Shown: positions 54,376-63,336 of the stretch, piece after piece
How the letters are laid out: each line of letters begins with the position of its first letter
Numbering within the stretch: position 1 is the stretch's first letter
NCBI RefSeq assembly: GCF_030164465.1
Contig: NZ_JASNJE010000002.1
Coordinates: 1 to 64,000 of the forward strand
Direction: 5' to 3'
Source of the DNA: Sedimentitalea xiamensis
GTDB taxonomy: Bacteria; Pseudomonadota; Alphaproteobacteria; Rhodobacterales; Rhodobacteraceae
Length of the DNA: 64,000 nt
Made by a program: the position numbers and the translations under genes
Notes under the pieces: model-generated
Database searches by the model: none
Told to the model about the DNA's origin: nothing
What the model saw: only the letters and a program-made list of their open reading frames with translations

Positions 54376-55259
54376 GTCGCACTCTCCTGCCCGTCGCGGG
54401 CGATCCGCCAGCCGGCGGCCAGCACCGCGGCGCGTTCCGGACTGTCCGGAAGCCAGATCGGGTTCGTGTTGTTGATGTGGATATAGGTCTTGCGTGCCGG
54501 CAGATGCGCAAGGGCCGCCATCGACCCGTCGGGACCGCTGATCGGCACATGCCCCATGCGGCGGCCCGTCTTGACGCCGGTCCCGGTGCGGATCATCTCG
54601 TCATCGTCCCACAGCGTACCGTCGAAGAACAACTGATCCGCGTCCGCGATCTGCGCCAGCAACCGATCCGTGATCGCCGCACATCCGGGAATGTAATAGG
54701 CGACGCTGTCGTCATCCCAGAGACGCACCCCGACCGTCTGCTCCCCCACGAGATCGGTCTGCACGGTCTCGCCTTCCATGAACAGCGGCACCTTGCCGGG
54801 AACCGCGAACAGGCGGGCCGACAGCCCGTCGTGAAGTTCGAAATCCTGATTCAGCGCAATGGCCCGCCGGTCGACTTTTTCGCGCGACACCGCATCGAAA
54901 ATGCGGTTGTCGGCCAGGACGGACTGGATTTCGGAGGTGCCGAACAACGTGAACGGAGTCTGTTCCCGCATGCTGAGCAATCCGGCGATGTGATCGATGT
55001 CGCCGTTGGTCAGCAGGACCGACCGGACCGGCGTATCCCGAAGATCCCGCGGATGCAGGGCCGGATTGGCCTGCATCTGTGCGCGGATGTCCGGAGAGGC
55101 GTTCAGGATGCTCCACGCGCCCTTGCCCGCAGAGACCGCCAACGAGGATTGGCCCGAAGCCGGAATTTCGCCAGCTCGGGCCGCCTCGCAGTTTTTACAT
55201 CCGCAATTCCATTGCGGCAATCCGCCCCCGGCAGCAGCACCCAAAACAAGAAACTTCAT
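54372..55259 (-). CDS. pqqB: PQQ biosynthesis metallo-hydrolase-fold protein
   Basis: A 295-aa metallo-beta-lactamase-fold protein that hydroxylates the cross-linked intermediate in PQQ assembly. The N-terminal GGGLPQWNCGCKNCEAAR carries the CXCX2C zinc site (Cys19, Cys21, Cys24). The HxHxDH motif of canonical family hydrolases is diverged as TNGDIDHIAGLL, as usual for PqqB. It begins about 32 bases after pqqA ends. Confidence 0.96.
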   Translation of the reverse strand: MKFLVLGAAAGGGLPQWNCGCKNCEAARAGEIPASGQSSLAVSAGKGAWSILNASPDIRAQMQANPALHPRDLRDTPVRSVLLTNGDIDHIAGLLSMREQTPFTLFGTSEIQSVLADNRIFDAVSREKVDRRAIALNQDFELHDGLSARLFAVPGKVPLFMEGETVQTDLVGEQTVGVRLWDDDSVAYYIPGCAAITDRLLAQIADADQLFFDGTLWDDDEMIRTGTGVKTGRRMGHVPISGPDGSMAALAHLPARKTYIHINNTNPIWLPDSPERAAVLAAGWRIARDGQESAT

Positions 55260-55291
55260 TTCGGGCCTCGCGTGTCAGGAGTCAGGCCGAC

Positions 55292-55399
55292 TCAGAACAG
55301 ATCCTGTTCGTATTCGCGGCCTTCGTCCTCGGCCGGAGAATACATGTTGATCTCCATTCCGCAGTTCACTTCCTTCAGTTTGGGTGCAGTCCAAGCCAT
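55292..55399 (-). CDS. pqqA: PQQ precursor peptide PqqA
   Basis: A 35-residue peptide (MAWTAPKLKEVNCGMEINMY then a D/E-rich tail ending DLF). Glu16 and Tyr20, in the E-I-N-M-Y core, are the residues that PqqE joins and that become PQQ. GGAGGTG lies immediately upstream with good spacing. The gene is too short for ordinary gene finders. It starts the pqqABCDE operon; abundant pqqA message relative to pqqB is common in such operons. Confidence 0.97.
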   Translation of the reverse strand: MAWTAPKLKEVNCGMEINMYSPAEDEGREYEQDLF

Positions 55400-55543
55400 T
55401 TTTCACCTCCAGTGGCTGATATTCTTGCCGTTACAATAGGGCTTCGGCGTCCGCGCCGCAAACGATCCTTTGGTCGTAGTAAGCCGTTCGCATGGGACCA
55501 AGGTCGCATTTCAGGGACCCGACCGCGCGCCTAGCGTTCGCTC

Positions 55544-57643
55544 ATGCGCGCGCAACTTGCCTTCTTCGTCCTGCTGGCCCTGGCCGTGATCGCCGGACCG
55601 CAGGTCTTCGCGGAACCGCTGACGCGAGCCGAACTGGAACGCCACCTGCCGCAACCCTATACCCTGGGCGATCCGCAGAACGACAAGGGCGTCTACAAGC
55701 TGATCAACATTGGCGGCATCGACGCCGGATATGCCTTTGAAACCGAACCGCTGGCGCCCCTGCCCGGCTTTTCCGGCGCCCCGATCAACATGCTTGTTCT
55801 GCTGGATCCGGACGGCGTTTTCCTGGATGTGCGCCTGATCGAACAGAACGAACCGATCTTTGTGTCGGGACTCGGCGAAGCGGCCCTGCGCCGGTTTCTG
55901 GAACAGTACGCGGGGCGCTCCATCACCTCTTCGCTTGTCGTCGGCTCGCCCTATGGCGCTGAATCCGGCGGCTCGTCTCTGGTCTATCTCGACGGAGTGA
56001 CAAAGGCCACGGCCTCGGTGCGCATCGCGCATGAGTCGATCATGGGAGCGGCGCTGGCAGTGTCCCGCGAAAAGATGCAGGGGCTGTCGCTCGATCCGCC
56101 GGCTTATCCCGACCCGGCGCACGAAGAACCGCTGACCTGGGATGATCTGGTCGCGCAGCGGCTGGCCACCCGGCTTGTCGTCACCAATGCCGAGGTGGAC
56201 GCAGCCTTCGCCGGAACCCTTTGGGAAGACGATGACCCGGAGGCGCGCGCCGATCCGGACGGGGTCTATCTCGACCTCTGGGTCGTCGACATCGGCCCGC
56301 CGTCGATCGCCCGCGCGGTGCTGGATGACGACGGTTTCGCCGAATTGCAGAGGTTTCTGCAGATTTCTCCCAATGACGAACCCCTGCTTTTGATCGAATC
56401 CGCCCGCCACGGCCTTGTCGGCCCGGAATTCGTCCGCAACACCGCCCCCGACTGGATTTCGGCGGAACAGGGCGGGTTTCCCGTGGCGCTCAGGGACGCC
56501 GACCTGATCTTCGACCTCGCGCCGGACGTTCCCGAGGGCATCGCCATGATCCTGCGCACCGACCGCCGCCTCGGGTTCGACCCGATACGGGACTGGATGC
56601 TCAGGTTGCAGGCGGTGCGCCGGCATGGGGTGTTCCAGCCGCAAAGCGGCAGCATCGAATTTTCGATCAACCATGCCACCGACGATCGCTTCTTTCTCAG
56701 GCCGCAGGCGGCAGCGGCGACACCGCCATGGCTGTCCGCTCTTCGTGACCGGCAGACCGACATGATCCTGCTGGCGGCGCTTCTCGCCGGCCTGGTCGGT
56801 GTGCTGTTCTTTCGCATGAACCAGCTCGCGGGCACGCGCCTCTTCACGCCGATCCGGCTGTCAGTGCTCGCGCTGGTGATCGGCTTCGTCGGCTGGTGGG
56901 GCCAGGGCCAGCTGTCCATCGTGACAGTGCTGGGCAGCCTGCGCGCCACCGTCGATGGCGGCAGTTTCGCCTTCCTGCTCTACGATCCCTTTTCGCTGCT
57001 GATCTGGGCCGTTGCGATCCTGGGTTTCGTGCTCTGGGGGCGCGGGCTGTTCTGCGGCTGGCTCTGCCCGTTCGGCGCCATGCAGGAATTCGCCCACCAT
57101 GCCGGCCGGATCTTGCGCCTGCCCCGTCTGGAACCGACCGGGCGCTGGGATCTGCGCCTGAAGTCGATCAAGTATGTCCTGCTGGCCGGCATGATCGCCA
57201 CGGCGGTCCTCGCCCCCGGTCAGGTGGATGCGGTGGCCGAAATCGAACCCTTCAAGACCGCGATCACCACCCTGTTCATCCGGGACTGGTATTATGTGGC
57301 CTATGCCGCGTTCTGGCTCGCGGCGGGAATGCTGCATTTCAAGGGCTTCTGCCGTTATGTCTGCCCCCTGGGCGCCGTCATGGCGATCGGCGGCCTGGTG
57401 CGGGGGCGCGACTGGATCGCGCGGCGCCCGGACTGCGGAAACCCGTGCCAGCTCTGCCGCGTCAAATGCAACTACGGCGCCATCGGGAAAACCGGAGAGA
57501 TCCGCTATTCCGAATGTTTCCAGTGCCTGGATTGCGTGACCATCCACAATGACGACAGGCAATGCGTGCCGCTGGTTCTTGCGAAACGTCCGCCGCGACG
57601 CGAACCGTTCAAGGCAGCTTCCGCCAAGGATATGGCATCGTGA
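55544..57643 (+). CDS. NosR-like flavin/iron-sulfur membrane protein
   Basis: A 699-aa protein. A signal peptide is followed by a periplasmic FMN-binding domain (about residues 85-170) with LDGVTKATAS, where the Thr in the DGxTxAT pattern is a covalent-FMN site made by ApbE. After a middle domain come about six membrane helices (about 405-590) holding two FCGWLCPFGA/FCRYVCPLGA-type CX3CP motifs, and a C-terminal pair of [4Fe-4S] motifs (CGNPCQLCRVKC, CFQCLDC). This is the NosR/4Fe-4S-regulator layout, moving electrons across the inner membrane. There are no nos genes here. It is divergent from pqqA by about 145 bases, suggesting a role connected with quinoprotein redox. Confidence 0.85.
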   Translation: MRAQLAFFVLLALAVIAGPQVFAEPLTRAELERHLPQPYTLGDPQNDKGVYKLINIGGIDAGYAFETEPLAPLPGFSGAPINMLVLLDPDGVFLDVRLIEQNEPIFVSGLGEAALRRFLEQYAGRSITSSLVVGSPYGAESGGSSLVYLDGVTKATASVRIAHESIMGAALAVSREKMQGLSLDPPAYPDPAHEEPLTWDDLVAQRLATRLVVTNAEVDAAFAGTLWEDDDPEARADPDGVYLDLWVVDIGPPSIARAVLDDDGFAELQRFLQISPNDEPLLLIESARHGLVGPEFVRNTAPDWISAEQGGFPVALRDADLIFDLAPDVPEGIAMILRTDRRLGFDPIRDWMLRLQAVRRHGVFQPQSGSIEFSINHATDDRFFLRPQAAAATPPWLSALRDRQTDMILLAALLAGLVGVLFFRMNQLAGTRLFTPIRLSVLALVIGFVGWWGQGQLSIVTVLGSLRATVDGGSFAFLLYDPFSLLIWAVAILGFVLWGRGLFCGWLCPFGAMQEFAHHAGRILRLPRLEPTGRWDLRLKSIKYVLLAGMIATAVLAPGQVDAVAEIEPFKTAITTLFIRDWYYVAYAAFWLAAGMLHFKGFCRYVCPLGAVMAIGGLVRGRDWIARRPDCGNPCQLCRVKCNYGAIGKTGEIRYSECFQCLDCVTIHNDDRQCVPLVLAKRPPRREPFKAASAKDMAS

Positions 57644-57681
57644 CCGTCCATCGCGACGGCAACCTGGCCTGAAAACAGAAA

Positions 57682-57709
57682 CGGGGGCACGGAACCTCCT
57701 CTGCCCCCG
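57682..57709. terminator. Bidirectional terminator hairpin between nosR-like gene and coxM-like gene
   Basis: CGGGGGCA and TGCCCCCG form an 8-base stem around a 12-base loop. On the minus strand a T-rich tail (TTTCTGTTTTC) follows, so it mainly terminates the molybdenum hydroxylase operon; on the plus strand it lies after the NosR-like gene. Confidence 0.75.
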
Positions 57710-57733
57710 AATTCCAATGTCATCGCCGCGGAG

Positions 57734-58522
57734 TCACCCCACGGCCCTGATGGCGCGTTTTGTCATGACGGAGACGAGGTGTGCGCGGTATTCCTTTGTG
57801 CCGTGCAGGTCCGCGATCATGTTTTCGGGGGCGATGGCGAGGCCGGTGAGGGCGTCGGCGCGGAACTCCTTGTTCAGCGCCTCCTCGGCTTCGCTCCAGC
57901 GGAACACGCCGTCCTCGGAGGCGCCGGTCACCGCCACACGCACGCCCTCGGCGAAGCGCGCCAAGAACACCCCGACCAGCGCGAACCGCGACGCCGGCTG
58001 CTCGAACTTCTGATAGCTCGCCGCCTGCGGCACCGGAAAGCGCACCGCGGTGACGATCTCGCCCTCGTGCAGCGCCGTGGTGAACATGCCCTGGAAATAA
58101 TCGTCCGCCGCGATCTCGCGGCTGCTGGTCACGATGGTCGCCCCCGAAGCCAGCGCGGCCGAAGGATAGCAGGCCGCCGGATCGTTGTTGGCCAGCGACC
58201 CGCCGATGGTGCCGCGGTTGCGCACCGCCGGGTCGCCGATATTGCCCGCCAGCGCCGCCAGCGCCGGATAGGCCCCGGCCGCCTCGCGCGCCACCGTGGC
58301 ATGGGGCGTGCCGCCGCCGATGGTCACGACGCCATCCACTGCGGAAACCCCCTTCATCTCGGCGATGCCCGCAAGGCTCACCAGCCGCGACGGGCTCGCC
58401 AGCCGCTGCTTCAGCGTCGGGATCAGCGTCTGGCCGCCCCCCAGCGCCATCGCCTCCTCGATCTGCAACGCCGCGACCGCCGCCTCGACGCTGCCCGGCT
58501 TGTCCACTTCAAAACTGTACAT
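57734..58522 (-). CDS. FAD-binding medium subunit of a molybdenum hydroxylase
   Basis: A 262-aa FAD-binding subunit of the xanthine dehydrogenase/CO dehydrogenase family (CoxM-type). The FAD loops are visible as ALGGGQTLIPTLKQRLASP and GTIGGSLANNDPAACYPSAALA. It passes electrons from the Mo subunit to quinone or another acceptor via FAD. The start at ATG 58522 (MYSFEVDKP) follows GGAGGAG; a start at 58537 is possible. It is the last gene of an S-L-M operon. Confidence 0.95.
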   Translation of the reverse strand: MYSFEVDKPGSVEAAVAALQIEEAMALGGGQTLIPTLKQRLASPSRLVSLAGIAEMKGVSAVDGVVTIGGGTPHATVAREAAGAYPALAALAGNIGDPAVRNRGTIGGSLANNDPAACYPSAALASGATIVTSSREIAADDYFQGMFTTALHEGEIVTAVRFPVPQAASYQKFEQPASRFALVGVFLARFAEGVRVAVTGASEDGVFRWSEAEEALNKEFRADALTGLAIAPENMIADLHGTKEYRAHLVSVMTKRAIRAVG

Positions 58523-58559
58523 CTCTGTCTCCTCCAAGAGCCCGGGGCCGCCCCCTTCC

Positions 58560-58608
58560 TCTTGCTGAAAATACTCCGGGGTCCGGGGCAGAGCCCCGGT
58601 CCGGACGG
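58560..58608. repeat. Intergenic repeat, copy 1 (AAAATACTCCGGGG element)
   Basis: Between the L and M genes: GAAAATACTCCGGGG followed by a CCGGGG-CAGAG-CCCCGG hairpin. A second copy with the same AAAATACTCCGGGG head and another GC hairpin lies between S and L at about 61060-61108. Such elements recur in intergenic regions of Rhodobacterales. Confidence 0.6.
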
Positions 58609-58614
58609 TTGAAA

Positions 58615-60978
58615 TCAGCCCTGCAGCGCCGCCCAGACCCGCGCCGGGCTCAGCGGCATGTCGATATGGGTCACGTCCCGGCCCGCCGACTGCAACGCGT
58701 CGACCACCGCGTTGACCACCGAGGGCGGCGACCCGATCGCGCCGGCCTCGCCGCAGCCCTTCACCCCGAGCGGGTTGTGGGTGCAGGGCGTGACGCAGGA
58801 ATGATCCACCGTGTAGAACGGCAGGTCGTCCGCCCGCGGCATCGCGTAATCCATGTAGGACGCGCTCAGCAACTGGCCGTTCTCGTCATAGACGCAGCCT
58901 TCCAGCAGCGCCTGCCCGATCCCCTGGGCGAGCCCGCCATGCACCTGGCCCGACACGATCATCGGGTTGACGATATTGCCAAAATCGTCCGCCGCCGTCA
59001 TCCGCTCGATCGTCACGCGGCCGGTCTCCGGATCCACCTCCACCTCGCAGGCATAGGCGCCCGACGGGTAGGTGAAGTTCGACGGATCGTAGAACGCCGT
59101 CTCCTCGAGACCCGGCTCGATATCCTCCAGCGGATAGTTGTGCGGCACATAGGCCGCCAGGGTGACATCGCCCCAGGCCACCGACTTGTCGGTCCCCGCG
59201 ACGGAAAACTGCCCGTCCTTCAGCTCGATGTCGCTCTCGGACGCCTCCATCAGATGCGCCGCGATCCGCTTCGCCTTGTTGATGATCTTCTCGGTCGCCC
59301 GCACCATGGCGCTGCCCCCCACCGCGAGGGAACGCGACCCGTAGGTGCCCATCCCCATCGGCGTGTTCGCCGTGTCGCCATGCACGATCTCGACCATGCT
59401 CTCGTCGATCCCGATCATCTCGGCGATGACCTGCGGAAACGCCGTCTCATGCCCCTGCCCGTGGGAATGGCTGCCGGTCATCACGACGAGCCCGCCGGTG
59501 GCGTTGACCCGCACCGTGGCGCTCTCGTAAAGCCCGGCGCGCGCGCCAAGCTGCCCCACCAGGTTGGAGGGCGCGATGCCGCAGGCCTCGATATAGCAGT
59601 TCACCCCCAGCCCGCGCAGCTTGCCCTTCGCCTCGCTCGCCGCCCGGCGCGCCGCGAAACCCGCAAAATCGCCGATCTCGATCAGCTTGTCCATCGTCGC
59701 GTTGTAATCACCAGTGTCGTATTCCACCGCCACCGGGGTGGCATAGGGGAACTCGGTGATGAAGTTCTGCCGCCTGAGCGCGACCGGGTCGACCCCCAGC
59801 TCGCGCGCCGCCTTGTCGATCACCCGCTCGAGCTGGAACGTCGCCTCCGGCCGCCCGGCCCCGCGATAGGCATCCACCGGCACCGTGTTGGTGAAGACCG
59901 CCTTGACGTTCACATAGATCAGCGGCGTCTTGTAGTTCCCCGCCATCAGCGTGCCGTGCAGCCAGGTCGGAACCGAGGGCGCGAAGGTCGACAGATACGC
60001 CCCCATATTGGCATGGGTATCGGTGCGCAGCGCCACGAAATTGTTCTCCGCGTCCAGCGCCAGCTCGATCTTCGTCACGTGATCGCGCCCATGGGCGTCG
60101 GACATGAAGGCCTCGCTGCGCGAACTCGTCCACTTGACCGGCCGGTTCACCGCCTTGGCGGCAAAGGTGCAGAAAGCCTCCTCCGCATAGTGGAAGATCT
60201 TGGTGCCGAACCCGCCGCCCACGTCCGGCGCCACCACCCGCAGCTTGTGCTCGGGAATGCCCAGCACGAAGGCCCCCATCAACAGCCGGATCACATGCGG
60301 GTTCTGGGAGGTGGTATAGAGCGTGTGATCCCCGGTCGCCCGGTTGTAATCCCCGACCGCCACCCGCGGCTCCATCGGGTTGGCCACCATCCGCTGGTTC
60401 ACCAGCTCCAGCGTGGTCACATGCGCCGCTTCCTTGATCGCCTTGTCCACCGCCTCGCGGTTCTCCTCGACGAACCCCCAGTCATAACAGAGGTTGCCCG
60501 CCAGGTCGTCATGCACCTTCGGCGCACCGTCCCGCAGCGCCGCCTTCATGTCGACCACGGCGGGCAGTTCCTCGATGTCGAGCTCGATGGCTTCCGCCGC
60601 GTCGCGCGCCTGTTCATAGGTGTCGGCCACCACCGCCGCGATCGGGTCGCCCACATGGCGCACCTTGCCCTGCGCCAGCACCGGGTGCCCCGGCTCGGCC
60701 ATCGGCTGCCCGTGCCGGTCGGTCACCTGCCAGCCGCAGGGCAGCCCGCCGACGCCCTCGAAATCCGCGCCGGTGAAGATCCGCACGACACCGGGCATCG
60801 CCGCCGCCGCCGCCGTGTCCACCCTGTCGATCCGCCCATGCGCCACGTCCGAGCGCAGGAAATGCACATAGGCCTGGCCATTCAGGTTGATGTCGTCGGT
60901 ATAATTGCCGGTCCCGCTCAGAAACCGCACGTCCTCGCGCCGCTTCGGGCTGGCCCCGATCCCGTGATCCTTCGGCAT
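58615..60978 (-). CDS. Molybdopterin-binding large subunit, form II CODH-like
   Basis: A 787-aa large subunit of the molybdenum hydroxylase family. The active-site loop reads AYRGAGRPE (near residue 367), the form II signature; true aerobic CO dehydrogenase (form I) has AYRCSFR. Other family segments are VGGGFGTK and the C-terminal GCGEAGAIGSPP, whose Glu is the catalytic base. The substrate is unknown; form II members often oxidise small aromatic or heterocyclic compounds and generally do not support growth on CO. Start ATG 60978 (MPKDHGIGASPKRREDVRF). Confidence 0.93.
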   Translation of the reverse strand: MPKDHGIGASPKRREDVRFLSGTGNYTDDINLNGQAYVHFLRSDVAHGRIDRVDTAAAAAMPGVVRIFTGADFEGVGGLPCGWQVTDRHGQPMAEPGHPVLAQGKVRHVGDPIAAVVADTYEQARDAAEAIELDIEELPAVVDMKAALRDGAPKVHDDLAGNLCYDWGFVEENREAVDKAIKEAAHVTTLELVNQRMVANPMEPRVAVGDYNRATGDHTLYTTSQNPHVIRLLMGAFVLGIPEHKLRVVAPDVGGGFGTKIFHYAEEAFCTFAAKAVNRPVKWTSSRSEAFMSDAHGRDHVTKIELALDAENNFVALRTDTHANMGAYLSTFAPSVPTWLHGTLMAGNYKTPLIYVNVKAVFTNTVPVDAYRGAGRPEATFQLERVIDKAARELGVDPVALRRQNFITEFPYATPVAVEYDTGDYNATMDKLIEIGDFAGFAARRAASEAKGKLRGLGVNCYIEACGIAPSNLVGQLGARAGLYESATVRVNATGGLVVMTGSHSHGQGHETAFPQVIAEMIGIDESMVEIVHGDTANTPMGMGTYGSRSLAVGGSAMVRATEKIINKAKRIAAHLMEASESDIELKDGQFSVAGTDKSVAWGDVTLAAYVPHNYPLEDIEPGLEETAFYDPSNFTYPSGAYACEVEVDPETGRVTIERMTAADDFGNIVNPMIVSGQVHGGLAQGIGQALLEGCVYDENGQLLSASYMDYAMPRADDLPFYTVDHSCVTPCTHNPLGVKGCGEAGAIGSPPSVVNAVVDALQSAGRDVTHIDMPLSPARVWAALQG

Positions 60979-61059
60979 GTTCTCATTCTCCTTCCCTGGG
61001 GCGGCGGGGGGAACCCCGCCCTGCCGCTCTGAAAATCCGGGCCGCGCCCCGCCCCCTTC

Positions 61060-61108
61060 ATCTTTGGAAAAATACTCCGGGGGGCTGCGGGGGGCTGGCC
61101 CCCCGCTG
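61060..61108. repeat. Intergenic repeat, copy 2
   Basis: AAAAATACTCCGGGG followed by GC-rich inverted runs (GGGGGGCTGCGGGGGG, GGCCCCCCGC), matching the head of the copy at 58560-58608. It fills the gap between the S and L genes and may act as an mRNA structure that sets subunit ratios. Confidence 0.55.
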
Positions 61109-61594
61109 TTATTCCGCCGCGATGGCGGCCACGTCCTGACCCGACGCCGCCAGGATCGCCTTGACGATGTTGTGATAGCCGGTGCACCGGCAGAGATTGC
61201 CCTCCAGATACTCCCGGATCTCCGCCTCGCCCGGCGTCGGGTTCTCCTTCAGAAGCGCCGCCGCCGACATCACCATCCCCGGCGTGCAGAAACCGCACTG
61301 AAGCCCGTGATGATCCTGGAACGCCTGCTGGATCGCGTTCAGGGTCCCGTCCGGCGCCGCCTGCCCCTCGATCGTGTCCACCGAACGCCCGTCCGCCTCA
61401 ACCGCGAACATCGTGCAGGACTTCACCGCCTGACCGTCCACATGAACCACGCAGGCCCCGCACTGGCTCGTGTCGCATCCCACATGCGTCCCCGTCAAAC
61501 CCAGCCCGTCCCGCAAAAAACCCGACAACAACGTCCGACCCTCAACAACACCAACACGCTCAACTCCATTCACCACAATCCGAACTTCAGACAT
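61109..61594 (-). CDS. [2Fe-2S] small subunit of a molybdenum hydroxylase
   Basis: A 161-aa small subunit with two [2Fe-2S] clusters: the plant-type site [15 protein letters not shown] ... C, and the [11 protein letters not shown] ... [12 protein letters not shown] site of the C-terminal helical domain. It connects the Mo centre in the large subunit to FAD in the medium subunit. First gene of the S-L-M operon; a 167-base gap upstream can hold the promoter. Confidence 0.96.
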   Translation of the reverse strand: MSEVRIVVNGVERVGVVEGRTLLSGFLRDGLGLTGTHVGCDTSQCGACVVHVDGQAVKSCTMFAVEADGRSVDTIEGQAAPDGTLNAIQQAFQDHHGLQCGFCTPGMVMSAAALLKENPTPGEAEIREYLEGNLCRCTGYHNIVKAILAASGQDVAAIAAE

Positions 61595-61761
61595 AATAAT
61601 CTCCCGGCATGTTCAAACTCTTGCGGTGAGTTAAACACGGCCCCGTCGGGTTGAGAACAGGAAAATTATAGGACTTTAGCATGATCCCGGAACGCCCGGA
61701 GAGCCCGGCGACAGGACATGGAGACAGAGGCTCTGCGCCGGACGTCCCGGGTTTTCCGGCT

Positions 61762-62190
61762 TCAGAAACTGAAGACGAGATTTGCGCCGATTGCGTAGTT
61801 CAGGTCGCCTTCCACGAAGTCGGCTTCAATTCCGGGCCTGACATCAAAAGCATCGAATTCAAAGGCATAGCCCGCGCCCAGACGAATCAGGGCTGCGGTA
61901 TCGCCATCGACGACTTCCGCGCCGGGCATCGCGAGAAATTCCCAACCCTTGCCAACGAGAACAGTCACCGGAACACCGACAACCCACCCATCCGGCACGT
62001 CTTCGACCGGCTCTGCATGCGCCCCGACGCCCAGGTTTTCATTGACCCAGTAGCGGAATTCCCGGCTGTCGTCCCGCGCCATGGCGTTCAGCCCCAAGGC
62101 TTGGCCCGCGGATCGGTCCTCTGCTGCGAGTTCCTGCGCGAAGCCCCCCGCAACCAGGGCGCAAACGCAGATCAGGCCGGGATTTCGCAT
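61762..62190 (-). CDS. Small outer-membrane beta-barrel-like protein
   Basis: A 142-aa protein with a signal peptide (about residues 1-22: NPGLICVCALVAGGFAQELAAE) and a mature part of alternating polar and hydrophobic strands, ending in the aromatic residue Phe (GANLVFSF), as outer-membrane barrels do. At about 120 residues it would form only a small barrel, such as an OmpA/OmpX-type, or a partial one. The ATG at 62190 with GGGGG upstream is used; a longer frame reaches 62328. It lies between the molybdenum hydroxylase genes and the MoCF-type gene on the same strand. Confidence 0.6.
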   Translation of the reverse strand: MRNPGLICVCALVAGGFAQELAAEDRSAGQALGLNAMARDDSREFRYWVNENLGVGAHAEPVEDVPDGWVVGVPVTVLVGKGWEFLAMPGAEVVDGDTAALIRLGAGYAFEFDAFDVRPGIEADFVEGDLNYAIGANLVFSF

Positions 62191-62331
62191 GTGATCCCCC
62201 TGGCGGGTTGAACTTGGTCGACCGGAATCCAACCCCGGACGAAACTTCAAGTCACGCAAAACAATAACCCGAAGCGCAATTCCCTGACGAAACTGTGCAT
62301 TCCTGCAACGATTCCAGCGCGAGACCACCGT

Positions 62332-63336
62332 TCATGCCGGTTTGCGGCCTGCGCGGGGCTGTGGGCGGGTCGGGATTTCCTTCAGCAAACCGCCGACTCC
62401 CATCGCCGAAATATCGGCGGCCGTCACCGGAACACCGCAGGCAATGCGGCTGAGAACCCAATCCGCGCCGTTGAGCGCCGGGGACCGCGCGCAGCCGGGC
62501 AGACCGATGACCGGACGTCCCCCCATGCGGCCGAGGAACAGGAGATTGCCCGGATCGACGGGCATTCCGAACCGCTCCACCACCCCGCCCGCCCGGCGCA
62601 ATGCGGCGGGCGCGACATCGTCCACGTCCGAAGTCGCCGAGCCGGTGAGGATCATCACCAGATCGCCGCGGATCCCGGCCAGGGCGCGGGCCAGATTGTC
62701 GATGTCGTGGTCCACCGTCACGATATCCGACAAGTCCATGCCAAGCGCCGCGACCCGCCCTTCCATGGCGCGGATGCCCTTGTCATTGCCCGGTCCTCCG
62801 TCGATGTCGGTGACGACGAGCCCCGCCGTTTCATAGACCGGGGGGGCGATGCGCAGCGCATTGGGCGCGCAGGCCGCGGCGCGGTCCACATCCGTTCCCG
62901 GCACGCCGTAGGAAATGATCTTGATCGTCGCAACCATGCCGCCTTTCTGCATCTGCTGGAACGGCGGCACCGTGGCGATGGTGATCATCGGATGCACGCG
63001 GTTGAAACGCTCCAAAGCATCGACGTTCAGCACCGCGACACCCGGCGTATCGGCAATGAGATTGACCCGGCCGGTGAAAGGCGCCGTCACCGTCAGCCCC
63101 GCCGACGCCGGATCGGGCACCAGAACGGCGGCGAGTTTCGACGCGGCCGTGTTTTCATCGAGATCGCCCTGGGACAGCCGGGCGGCGATGACTTGCGTCA
63201 GCCCGGCGTCCCGCAGGGCGGCGACATGGTCCGCCGTCAAGACGACCCCCTTGCGCAACCGCGCGCCGGGCAGCTTCACGGAATGGGCCAGAACCGCGCC
63301 CTGGGCCTCCGATACGGCGACCGGGCCGAACTTCAT
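62332..63336 (-). CDS. Molybdopterin-binding protein (MoCF_biosynth domain)
   Basis: A 334-aa protein with a MoCF_biosynth/MoeA-like domain (about residues 170-310) recognised by ILTGSATSDVDDVAPAALRRAGG and RPVIGLPGCARSPALNG. Proteins of this layout occur in molybdenum hydroxylase clusters and probably help with cofactor modification or insertion. In some genomes a MobA-like nucleotidyltransferase domain is fused to the end; here the protein stops at GRKPA, so that domain is absent or separate. Its start ATG lies at 63336, overlapping the XdhC-like gene end by 4 bases. Confidence 0.8.
   Translation of the reverse strand: MKFGPVAVSEAQGAVLAHSVKLPGARLRKGVVLTADHVAALRDAGLTQVIAARLSQGDLDENTAASKLAAVLVPDPASAGLTVTAPFTGRVNLIADTPGVAVLNVDALERFNRVHPMITIATVPPFQQMQKGGMVATIKIISYGVPGTDVDRAAACAPNALRIAPPVYETAGLVVTDIDGGPGNDKGIRAMEGRVAALGMDLSDIVTVDHDIDNLARALAGIRGDLVMILTGSATSDVDDVAPAALRRAGGVVERFGMPVDPGNLLFLGRMGGRPVIGLPGCARSPALNGADWVLSRIACGVPVTAADISAMGVGGLLKEIPTRPQPRAGRKPA

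Noticed and set aside
55544-57643. NosR of a nitrous oxide reductase cluster
   Set aside because: Domain layout fits NosR, but no nosZ, nosD, nosF or nosY is adjacent and the gene pairs with pqqA.
58615-60978. True (form I) carbon monoxide dehydrogenase large subunit
   Set aside because: The active-site loop is AYRGAGR rather than AYRCSFR, so CO oxidation should not be claimed.
58609-61032. An 807-codon open frame opposite the molybdopterin-binding large subunit
   Set aside because: It is antisense to a clearly recognisable large subunit and reads as a low-complexity Arg/His/Pro sequence.
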